Assembly (NCBI GenBank): GCA_031472005.1
Contig: PZJY01000014.1
Location: 1-20,790 of the forward strand
DNA: 20,790 bases
Source of the DNA: Tetracladium setigerum
Lineage: Eukaryota > Ascomycota > Leotiomycetes > Helotiales
Direction: 5' to 3'
A program made the position numbers and the translations under genes. Below the pieces are notes generated by a model, which made no database searches, was not told where the DNA came from, and saw nothing but the letters and a program-made list of their open reading frames with translations. Positions 1 through 8,404 of the stretch are shown one piece after another; position 1 is the stretch's first letter, and every line of letters begins with the position of its first letter.

Positions 1-547
1 TGAGTGTGTTAGGCTCATAATTTTCGCCGAGCTACTGTGACATTGGTTACTTGAGAGAAGGAGGTGCTATTGTTTCAAAGCAAGCAGGTTTGAACATATA
101 GACATCCGAGCCATTTCTTAGCCGGCGTTGTTGTACGCATAATCTAAGGAGTATTGTCGGTAAACCAGGATCACGTGGTAGTGCTGATTCAGCATTTACT
201 CCTTTATATACTGGCTCTGACCACCACTCTCCTAGCTACTCTAAAAATAATCAGAATTGAAATCGTACCTTAAGTTTAGTGATCACTATATTTCACCCGC
301 ATGCCGAGTCTCCCGACAAGTATAGAATGCATGCTTGTTCACGTTGGAGGCCGCAATTCAAATGACAAGGTTCGTAAATACTGCCATAGTGCATTGTAAT
401 TTTATAGATAATATGAAGAAAGAGTGCAGAAGATGTCGGATTCGCTCAGATCTACGTTTTGAGTTCAGACGGATCAACGCTATCTCTTTCTAGTCGTAAT
501 ACGTCTACAGCATCAATCATTAAAATATCTCATCAAAATGTATGGAA
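1..547. other. Left flank, no gene recognised
   Basis: I see no convincing gene here. A perfect 12-bp palindrome (TAGTGATCACTA) lies at 277-288 and a 6+1+6 palindrome (TGCTGA-T-TCAGCA) at about 181-194; neither has a known role. Short minus-strand open stretches at about 480-545 and 310-420 look faintly coding. They could be the other half of the remnant at 2379-2782, split by the transposon at 550-2368, but I recognise no family. Confidence 0.4.
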
Positions 548-549
548 TA

Positions 550-592
550 AGTCCCACCCCCCATTCCGGCCACCCCCCATTCCGGCCACCCC
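550..592 (+). repeat. Left terminal inverted repeat of the Fot1-like element
   Basis: The end starts AGTCCCA and continues with two exact 16-bp tandem units (557-572 and 573-588, each CCCCCCATTCCGGCCA), then CCCC. It pairs with 2325-2368; the only difference is one C in the outermost C run. The doubled unit may be a transposase binding site (inference). Confidence 0.93.
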
Positions 593-695
593 ACTAAACC
601 TCACCCCAACACCTACACTCCAACTTTAAAAAATTAATTACTTTTGCAAATCTTGATCGATTCTCTTGAAACTCGGAATTTACATTGTGATTAAT

Positions 696-2286
696 ATGAA
701 GAATCGATACACCGAATATAATGTTATACGCGCTCTCAATGCGATTCAAAATGGCAAGTCACTTCGTAAAGCTGCTCTAGAGTGGGGTGTACCAAAGTTA
801 ACACTTCAAGACCGATTGATACACAACACTAACTATCACGAGGCAGCCGAACACTTGCAAAGGCTACCTGTTATAATAGAGAATCGGCTTACTAAGTGGG
901 TATTAACCCAGGAAGCTCTCGGCCATAGCATCACTCACTCGTAGTTAAAGGTTTTCGGAGAACGTCTTTGCAAGCTCTAAGGCGACTCTGCACCATTAGG
1001 AAAGCGGTGGATTCGGAGGTTCTTAGTACGGAATCTAATACTTAAGACTAAAAGGCAACTCACGGTCGATTCTATACGAGTGAATGGCGCTAAGTCCGAT
1101 ATAATTAAGGCTTGGTTCCAGAATTTCCAGATTCCGGCCATCCAAGAAATCAAGCCGGAGAACCGATGGAATATGGACGAGGCCGGCATTATGGAAGGTT
1201 ATAGGGTTAATGGATTAGTCCTTGGTAGCTCGGAACGACGTTTTATTTAAAAGAAACAGGCCGGTACTAAGAGTTGGACATCATTTATCGAGGTTATCTC
1301 TGCCACCGGGGTCAAAACTACTCCACTTATCATATATAAAGGAAAGTCGGTGCAACAACAATAGTTTCCGCCGAGATCGATATATTTAAATCATGGCAAT
1401 TCACTACAACAGATAATGGATGGACAACTGACCGTACGGCTTTGGAATGGCTCGAGAAGGTGTTTATTCCGAAGATAGCACCGGCCGATAGTTCGGCTTA
1501 ATTACTTATCTTAGATGGCCATGGAAGCCATGAAACCACCGAATTCATGTTCAAATGCCTCGAATCGAACATATATCTCTTATTTTTGCCTCCTCATAGC
1601 TCTCATATCCTTCAACCTTTAGATTTATCGATTTTCTCTCCTCTTAAGGCTGCCTATCGAAGAGAGCTTAATCTCTTAAGTCCTTTACTCGATTCGGCAC
1701 CAATTAGCAAGCGTAACTTCTTACTATGCTACTATAAGGCCCGGGAAGCTGCAATTATAGCTAATAATATCTTGGCCGGATGGAATGCTACGGGGTTATG
1801 GCCGTGAACATAAGTAAACCTCTAATGAGCCGATTATTACTAGAGAATAGTAATAAAGCTCCGGAATCGGCCCCTTTAGAGAGTTCTAATACTAAGTGGA
1901 ATATAAGTATATCATCGATTAAGTGACATACACCTAAAGTCGGGAGGGAATTACGTTTACAGTTCGACACTCTAGCTCGGCTTGGCCATGATGATCTTCC
2001 GACACGTCGACTACTCTTTCGGAAGGTTACAAAAGGATTAGATGAAAAGGATTTTGCTTTATCACAGGCCGAGAATCGAATAAAAGAGTTAGAAGCTCAA
2101 TTAGATCTATATAAACCAAGGAAGCGCCGAAAGGTCCAGGTATCTCCGAATTCGAGGTTCGTGGACGTTAAGGCTATTAGATCGGCCCAGATCGAAGCTG
2201 GAGAGCTCGGAGTGGTACCAATCGATTCGGATTCATCTACAGAATCTGAATCTATCGGGGATTATATAGAAGTCGAAGCGTCGTAG
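696..2286 (+). pseudogene. Fot1/pogo-like transposase pseudogene (DDE superfamily)
   Basis: Would cut and paste the surrounding element. Order seen: N-terminal helix-turn-helix of the psq/CENP-B type (start MKNRYTEYNVIRAL at 696, motif SLRKAALEWGVP), a second Tc5/CENP-B-type DNA-binding region, then the DDE_1 catalytic core. The presumed acidic residues lie in NMDEAG (about 1168), LLILDGHGSH (about 1502) and LQPLDLSIFSPLK (about 1612). The C-terminus ends in a charged tail with stop TAG at 2284-2286. In-frame stops: TAG 942, TAA 978, TAA 1248, TAG 1362 (at a position where Trp is expected), TAA 1499 and TGA 1924. One-base losses shift the frame at about 1397 and 1804. Most stops fit C-to-T changes in a CpA context on one strand or the other, as RIP produces. 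The catalytic motifs are preserved, so inactivation looks fairly recent. Confidence 0.9.
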
Positions 2287-2324
2287 AGATATTAAGTGTT
2301 GAATGTAAAGTGGTGGATTTTGAT

Positions 2325-2368
2325 GGGGTGGCCGGAATGGGGGGTGGCCGGAATGGGGGGTGGGGACT
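2325..2368 (-). repeat. Right terminal inverted repeat of the Fot1-like element
   Basis: Reverse complement of 550-592 with one additional base in the outer C/G run. It has the same two 16-bp sub-repeats (here TGGCCGGAATGGGGGG). The element ends in ACT at 2368 and is followed by the TA duplication at 2369-2370. Confidence 0.93.
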
Positions 2369-2378
2369 TACAATGCCT

Positions 2379-2782
2379 CAGAAGTCTTTGAAGGTCCGCG
2401 TGCAGCTCACTAAGCAGCGTAATTGTAGCTATCAAATGCAGCGTCCATACATCGTCGATTAACCTAATTGTAATTAAGCCATATATGTGCTGTTTCTCCA
2501 CCAAGCGGTAATAGGCCTCAAAATTGGCGTGATGCAATAATGCCCATCCGGTGGCATCGCCAAGCAGCCCAATTAAATTTAGTATGATGCAGCCAAATCG
2601 TAGGTCTTAAAATCTAGGATGTGGATACACCAGGACACGTTTTCAAGGAAGTGGTTGCAGGACTGAAATTTAGTGCGATGAAGCTGCGCCACAACGTAGC
2701 GTAGCGGCGGAAAATCTGGAGTTAGTTGTATTGATTGATCATTTGTGAGGCCTACACTTGAAGTGCTCGGCGACGTAAACAA
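2379..2782 (-). pseudogene. Weak coding remnant beside the transposon
   Basis: Two minus-strand open stretches in different frames (about 2579-2782 and 2379-2578) join to give protein-like sequence, including GDATGWALLHHANF and DVWTLHLIATITLL. The second faintly resembles an ankyrin-type helix (TxLHxA), but I do not recognise the family. The stretch runs straight into the Fot1-like insertion at 2369; across the excised element the frame stays open for about 14 more codons. It could be a gene fragment interrupted by the transposon, or chance open frames. Confidence 0.25.
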
Positions 2783-3046
2783 CTGCAGGACTCTGAGTTG
2801 GCCATATCAAATCATTGCACGCAGGTGAACTGCCTAGTACTCGGCGATTTTTCTGTCTGATATAGGCTTGTAAATATTCTGTAATAAACCAGAAATAATT
2901 CAAGAGCATATGCCTTTTAGAGACATATGGACAAGGCCTCCATTGCTTTCTTCCATCAATCCTCTCTCACACTTTCTCAGTTCTCATCAACTTTTTGCTT
3001 TCATAGATCTGCTCTTTATAACCTACGAGAAGACAAATTTGAAGTC

Positions 3047-4660
3047 ATGGACAACAACCTCAGTGCTCCAGGTGAACGTCCTACACAGACCGCTTCTGGC
3101 ACTCGAAGTTTTGCCGCGACTACTACGGTCCGTAACAGGGAAGAAGCTTTGATTCTTCACCAGCATTTATCTCTCCTTCGAAACCTCCCAAGTCAGCATG
3201 CACTTCCAGAGATGACAACCACACCAATATTCGTCATGCCGGTAACGAGATACGCCGAGACACTTCTCCTGCCAGGCGACCCAGATCCATTTCCTCAATA
3301 TGGTCTCCTAGGGGGTCTGTCTGAAGTCTTGAGGGTTCAGGAAGAGAGTGGAGAATCTGGAAATCCAGATCCTCGCATTTTTTCAAATGTTGCTACCCCT
3401 TCGAGTACATTCATTTTCGGTTCCCAGGGCTCTGGCAAGAGTCACACTCTATCTTGCTTATTGGAGAACTGTTTAAGTCCTTCTCAAGCAGGGAAGCTTC
3501 CAAAACCTTTGACTGGCCTGTTCTTTTTCAGTATGCTGTTGCTAAACATCGGTCAATTCAGAGTACTTACAGCCGTTTCAACATCCAAGTTACTCCTTTG
3601 CGGATCAAGGAATCGGATTTGAATACGAAGCGGATGTTGGAATTGATGGCGGTGAAGAATGGCGAGGCTGTACCTCTATATGTGCACACGATTTACCGTA
3701 TCTTACGGGAGATGCGCATGGTGCAGCAGGAAACAAGATCCTCTTTCAACTATCGCGAATTCAAGCGTGAAATTATGGATATTGGTTTGAGTCCTGCCCA
3801 GCTTGGGCCACTGCAGCAGCGGCTTGATGCCCTAGAAAGCTTCATGCCCAAAGGGCAGGTTGTTCTAGGAAAGAAGGGCAAGGGCAAGAGGAACCTGGAA
3901 GCTTCGGGAACAGATGAGAACCATTAGAGATTTAAGGTACATAATTCATAAGGCTGTTTACTCTTTCTAATTGCTTTTCAGCCCGGTTCGCTTACAATTG
4001 TCGATCTTTCATGCCCCTGTGTAACACCTGAAAGTGCTTGTTCCCTCTTCAACATATGCTTGAGTTTGTTTGTAGAGCAGAGCATGGACGGTGGCCGAGT
4101 CATTGCTCTGGATGAGGCACATAAGGTAGATGCAGAGTATGGACTAGATGTACATTCACTAATCTCCTTGAAAGTATATGAACGCTTCCACAGAGGCACT
4201 GATCCTTACCAACATATTGCTATCAGTTATTCGACTACAATGTCACCTTGGTGCGCGCATCATTTTGTCAACTCAGGAACCGATAATATCCCCTCTGCTA
4301 CTCGATTTATGCTCCTTTACCATCATTCATCGGTTCACCTCACCAGGGTGGATGCGGACGCTCAAAGGCCATTTAGCTGGTGTTGTAGCGGATGGGACGC
4401 ATCCAAAAAAGGAGAATACGGAAGATTATGCCGATGAAGACACAGATTCAAACAATGACGGTAAAGCCATAAGCATCTTCAACGAAATCGTGAAATTGCG
4501 TGTTGGACATGCGCTCATTCTTGCACCAGCTGCAATGGTACGGGTGAATCAGTGCAGCGGTGAAGGGATGGAGACTGAAAGGCTTGGATCCGGTTACCTG
4601 AAGATTAGAGTGAGGAATAGGTTGACAACAGACGGTGGTATGAGTATAATGGCAATCTAG
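3047..4660 (+). pseudogene. Fungal P-loop NTPase pseudogene
   Basis: Resembles a fungal family of about 500-600-residue P-loop NTPases of unknown role. The ATG at 3047 is chosen because MDNN followed by an LLRNLPSQHALP-type region matches my memory of the family start. Walker A is GSQGSGKS at 3419-3442 (about residue 125); the Walker-B-like strand is RVIALDEAH, ending near 4122. Downstream blocks HLGARIILSTQEP and FTSPGWM also fit. Two short introns are inferred: 3937-3981 (45 nt) and 4126-4174 (49 nt, branch CTAAT); removing the second joins HK to YMNA in frame. Defects: near 3525 the frame changes after the LTGL block, apparently with loss of several dozen codons; TAG at 3925-3927 replaces a probable TGG (Trp) three codons before the first intron. 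The end, ...GGMSIMAI with TAG at 4658, looks natural. Nucleotide binding is inferred; the substrate is unknown. Confidence 0.8.
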
Positions 4661-5051
4661 AGGCATGGCGCTTGACAACTTTGATTTGACTAGACTATGA
4701 AATAAATATCTATTACTGCGTTTCAACGTTCCCAAAACCAAAATATTTCTCGAAACACTCGTATTTCAGCCATTTTCTACTTTCCTATGTTATCTAGACC
4801 TGCAGAAAATTGAAGTGAGGAATGATTATGACAAATCAAGGACTCCAAATACCAAACGCGTCTCAAATTTACTTTCAATCCGCCAGTATTCTTCCTAGAT
4901 ATTTAACGGCCGAGAGTACTGTGTGTTCGGGCTGTTTGTTGTGCTCAATTTGACTGTTGGCAATCCAGAATCTTGTGGTGTTGAACTCAGTGACTTTTCT
5001 GGTAATGACTCGACAGGGCGTGCGACAAAACTTGACCTCGGAGGCGTAAAG
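4661..5051. other. Convergent intergenic region
   Basis: It lies between the 3' ends of the P-loop NTPase gene (+) and the deaminase remnant (-), so it should hold both terminators. AT-rich sequence follows the NTPase stop. On the minus strand the reading frame after the deaminase stop stays fairly open to about 4895 and could be a decayed C-terminal tail, but nothing in it is recognisable. Confidence 0.4.
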
Positions 5052-6020
5052 TTATGCCGCGCCATCTTCATATGCTTCGTCCTCTTCCTCAATTTCTGCA
5101 AGACTCTCGAGCCTTGCGACTTGCCACGCTCTTGAGTCGACCATATCTGCATCGGACACGCCCGCTGTGGAATCTTGTGGGAAAGGCGATCGCTTAAATC
5201 CGAAGCGTTCTGTCAATTCCTCCCTGGCTATCGCCTCCATTCTGATACACAGTGTCGTCGTGATTTGTTTCCACTGTGAGTAGATTTACGCGTTGTCGCT
5301 GGAGGCGGAATTGATGTGTACATCTTCTGATGACACGACTAGACTGCAAAACCAGCAGGATGATGCGTAAGGAAATTGTAGCATAAGTAACAAGATTTCT
5401 TGCTAACTCCAATGAAGCGAGATTGCGGCTTCAGGTCCGGATTTTCATCGTAGAAACTGACTATTTGCAGTTCACCATGGGCGGCAAGATCCCTTGAGAA
5501 TTCTTCCCGAAGAAACGTTTCGACATTCTCAGTGTTCCATATTTTGCAAGCTGTGTAATTGCTTCATCTGCCTTGATCTCTGGTATGCGAGGCAACACAG
5601 AAATAAGTGGTTTTTCATCATCCGGGAAACCAAATGGAACAATCTGTGGAGCCATAATGGCCTCAACAGCGATGTGACTGAACATCGAGGGTATGTCGGT
5701 TGCAGTTTTGATGAGGATTTTGCTGCAATACCATAGCGACCAAGCTTGAAGACGTAAGAAACCCATCGCTGCAACGAATTGTATTCGTTGATGAAAGCTG
5801 CCCTCAGGAATTCAATATGGGTTTTCCTTGCCTCCTGTGCCCATCGTATCCACTCGAATAAGTCATCTGCATCTAGATCCAGTAGAAAATCCGGGATCAA
5901 CGAAATCTTTGTGAACCACTCGACAAAACTTCGAGTTGACTCTGGAGAAGCACATGGCAATGCCACAGTGAGTCGAGACTGTAGAGCACCAATCGTCTCC
6001 TTCAGAACTCGTCTCGACTT
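5052..6020 (-). pseudogene. OTT_1508-like deaminase pseudogene, N-terminus missing
   Basis: Resembles the fungal nucleic-acid/nucleotide deaminase-like family I know as OTT_1508-like (cytidine-deaminase fold; substrates unknown). A helical N-terminal region (LDADDLFEWIRWAQEARKT, then FKLGRYGIAA) precedes a linker (PRIPEIKADEAITQLAK) and the catalytic domain. The zinc and proton-transfer motif is HGE (5471-5479; HAE is usual) and the second zinc site is CYLC in SKKSCYLCYNFL (5381-5392), with GFAV then SCHQKMYTS behind it. The tail PFPQDSTAGVS plus an acidic end (stop near 5052) is also family-like. Damage: frame changes near 5715, 5548 (one A missing in an A run) and about 5250; TAG at 5339-5341. 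There is no start codon of its own: upstream it reads in frame into the metalloprotease. Family from memory; the zinc motifs make it fairly firm. Confidence 0.75.
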
Positions 6021-7059
6021 TCGTAGAGCCAATAGGTAGTCCCACATGCTATGCATGCGAAGTTTCTGATCTTCTGTAAATTCATTGTAACTGTTATGAT
6101 CTTTAGCATCGACTTCTGTCATGAGGATTTCAAGATCTTACCATGCATCATTAGAATAATCCATAAAATTACGAATAGGATCGAGGTCAGGCAAATCCGG
6201 ACAAGAGTCCTTCCCCGTGGGGCATCCTATGGTGGACTCCCGTGTTGGAGGCGTATGATCAATCAAGTCCTCAAATCCTCCGCATGAATAGCTCAAGAAG
6301 ACGTGCAGCAGACCGAGCCAGTGGCCGGCTTCATGGATGCTTATGGATGCTTGTATAAGCCAAGTTGACCTCGGAGATTGGACCACCGGGGAGAGTATCG
6401 GCATGGATGGAACAACCGTCTTCACGAAACATGGTCGTCAAAACTACGGGTGACGGTCTCCATGGGAAGGGTACAAGAGCCCCAAAATGCTTCAGGGATG
6501 TCGGTGTCTATGTATTATCAGCAAGAAATAATGTAAATAGGTGCTACAGTCTGTGCACTCATAGCTTGGGCATTGACTTACAGAAGTAAAAGTTCAACTC
6601 ATTATAACCACCTTGCCTTACGCTTGTCAAATAAGCCTTCTTTAGCGCAATTTCCTCTCTTGTGAGCGGCCAGCTCATAGTTGCAACCTAGTCGTTTATT
6701 GTTCTCGATGCGATAGTTTCGCTCCATTGCATGTTGATGTTATACTCAGCATACACATCTCTCAGAATTTCGAATTATGCTTCGAGTGCAGTGTCTGCGA
6801 TGCTATCCTTCTTGGTCTCCGAGCTTATCGTATGAAAGTGCACTATGATGTCGATTGCAGGGAGGTCTCCCCGTGCTCCAACAGTGCGACGCTGAAGCTT
6901 AGTCGCGGTCTCGCCCGACTTTAGGCTAGAAACAAGCTTGACGAAGGTTTCAGGAACATCAGTTGTGCCACAAAGATCGTAGGCCCGATTTTGATTACTG
7001 AGGAATGTCGCGGCGTCAGCTATAGCAACAGCCCCGAGAATTAGTGCTGAGAGAGACAT
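6021..7059 (-). pseudogene. Secreted M43 (pappalysin-like) metalloprotease pseudogene
   Basis: A zinc endopeptidase meant for export. ATG at 7057-7059 starts a signal peptide (MSLSALILGAVAIADA), followed by a short pro-region. The active site is HEAGHWLGLLH (HExxHxxxxxH, about 6303-6335), followed by GCPTGKDSCP and the Met-turn block NFMDYS; the C-terminal EFTEDQKLRM is typical of fungal M43 enzymes. Two introns are visible: 6508-6581 (GTAAGT donor, branch CTGAT) and 6091-6141 (GTAAGA donor); removal restores NFYF-YTDIPEAFWG and SNDAC-YNEF. Damage: TAA 6772-6774 (probably from CAA), TAG 6688-6690 (probably from TGG), a frameshift near 6425, and a 10-bp tandem duplication at 6333-6352 just before the HExxH codons. 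No stop follows the usual C-terminus; the frame continues into the deaminase-like region. Such enzymes are usually secreted for nutrition or host interaction. Confidence 0.85.
6333..6352. repeat. 10-bp tandem duplication in the protease active-site region
   Basis: ATGGATGCTT occurs twice back to back. On the minus strand this repeats AAGCATCCAT directly before the GAAGCC codons of the HEAGH motif. One copy would keep the frame; two copies shift it. This looks like a replication-slippage mutation rather than a homopolymer error. Confidence 0.85.
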
Positions 7060-7406
7060 AGTGAGGAGAGCTTGAGGAGGTGCAAGTAGGAATATTCGCA
7101 GTGTAACACTGGAATTAATTGTCGAATCAGTGCCATGTTAAATACTTCGCCAAAGCCAGAACAATTTGCTGAGCCATGGTGTTCCTTGATTCTATTTTTT
7201 GTTCCTTACTGTTGAATACGAAGGCAACGCATACACTTTCCATTGTTTTACATGGGGACTATACCCCAATCTAATAATAGTCTTTGTAACGGGTCAAGAT
7301 ATTCCCCATCCTATGTCATGTTCCATATTAGTTGTGGGGTAAGTAATGAAATCTTCTAGATCAGCGCACGGACGTGAAGTGGGGAATATCCTAGCTTTAT
7401 ACGAAG

Positions 7407-7573
7407 TACTTCGTACATGTCCGAATAAATGTACTTTTCTTGTCTATGCGTAAGCTCCAAGGTTCTAGGAATTAGCAAATCAACTTCCAAGTTCACGAAA
7501 ATTCTTGCCTTAGGCATGGTTGCCAACATCTTGCAGACATCAAAAGTACATTTATTCGGACATGTACGAAGTA
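7407..7573. repeat. 32-bp perfect inverted repeat, 103-nt spacer
   Basis: 7407-7438 is the exact reverse complement of 7542-7573 (core TTCGTACATGTCCGAATAAA). The left arm abuts the palindrome ACGAAGTACTTCGT (7401-7414). As RNA or single-stranded DNA it would form a long stem. The spacer has no recognised content. No clear target duplication is visible, so a MITE or a foldback remnant are both possible. Confidence 0.85.
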
Positions 7574-7758
7574 AAGTGCTGCCAAGCACTTTCCAGCATA
7601 CCACGGATCAACAACCAATGGATTGCAAGAAGCTGCTGGAAAATTCCTATCATACGAATTAGTATGATTTAAGTGTGAACAACTACCTCCGTTAACCTTG
7701 ATATTGAGGAGTGTGTACTTGGAGAAGTGACGCAAAAGCCTACGTACGCAATACAAAG

Positions 7759-7788
7759 TCCAGATGCCAAGACTCCAGATGCCAAGAC
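7759..7788. repeat. 15-bp exact tandem duplication
   Basis: TCCAGATGCCAAGAC occurs twice in direct succession (7759-7773, 7774-7788). It lies in gene-less sequence; replication slippage is the simplest explanation. Confidence 0.9.
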
Positions 7789-8060
7789 GGTCCCACATCT
7801 CTTTTCACTCGCACGGAAACGTAGGTCAGATTGTCGGGAGAGATAAGGTATGATAGATACACCAGGCCGTCATGTAAATATATATCCTATATCACTTGAC
7901 GTTATAATTTGTACTTTCTTTCACCATTAGAGGATTGGATAGGTTTCTTATCTGTGCGGGTTCTGTTTATTTCTACGAAGACCGGGTTTCTAGCGAATCA
8001 TTTTTTCAAGTTTGGGATGTTCTATTTCCCTAGTAAGTAAGACACCACGGTTTAATTATT

Positions 8061-8090
8061 ACCCCACCTCCCACAACCCCACCTCCCACA
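8061..8090. repeat. 15-bp exact tandem duplication, C-rich, upstream of GH5
   Basis: ACCCCACCTCCCACA occurs twice in direct succession (8061-8075, 8076-8090). It may be a doubled regulatory site in the GH5 promoter (inference), or simple slippage. Confidence 0.88.
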
Positions 8091-8404
8091 TACTACTCCG
8101 CACTACCCCCAGGTTCCCCTTTTCATGTGCGGAGTCTCAGGTTCCTAATTTCTCACGCGGAATGCCGGGACATACTCAGTCCGCCTTCCACCCTCTGAAT
8201 TTTCACGTAGATCGGAATGCGGAATCCCGGCTTCAAGCAAAGTTAGCAATACGTTTATAAAAACAATATCAAAGAGTTTAGAGTCGGATAATGACCTTGG
8301 AGTTTAAAGTTGTGTGTATTCCCCCTCCTCAAACATTCAATCTTTCCTTTCAATTGATTTCAAACAATTGTTTCAAAGGGTTACATTCCTCCAAAGTTCC
8401 CACC

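Larger units (their letters stand above)
550..2368 (+). mobile_element. Fot1/pogo-like DNA transposon, inactive, ends intact
   Basis: A 1,819-bp element is bounded by near-perfect inverted terminal repeats (43 nt left, 44 nt right) and flanked by TA at 548-549 and 2369-2370, the target duplication expected for Tc1/mariner-pogo elements. The size and the 44-bp ends match what is known of the fungal Fot1 group (about 1.9 kb, 44-bp ends). It carries one transposase gene on the + strand with at least six in-frame stops and two frameshifts, so it cannot move by itself. Because both ends survive, a transposase encoded elsewhere might still mobilise it (inference). Confidence 0.93.
7060..8290. other. 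Divergent intergenic region with repeats
   Basis: This 1.2-kb stretch separates the 5' ends of the M43 gene (-) and the GH5 gene (+), so it should contain both promoters. I find no convincing coding sequence. It holds a 32-bp inverted repeat (7407-7573), small hairpins (about 7574-7591; 7649-7668, ATCATAC/GTATGAT), and two exact 15-bp tandem duplications (7759-7788 and 8061-8090). The last lies about 315 bp upstream of the presumed GH5 start. Confidence 0.5.

Noticed and set aside
3525..3535. Intron to explain the frame change after the LTGL block in the NTPase
   Set aside because: No suitable GT donor with a branch site was found, and expected protein sequence seems to be missing, so a deletion with frameshift fits better.
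5461..6122. Plus-strand ORFs antisense to the deaminase and protease
   Set aside because: The minus-strand frames carry family motifs and splice signals; the + frames are shadows.
3047..7059. NTPase, protease and deaminase as one functional defence cluster
   Set aside because: Attractive, but the genes are broken, convergent rather than co-oriented, and nothing in the sequence ties their functions; kept only as a check of neighbourhood conservation.
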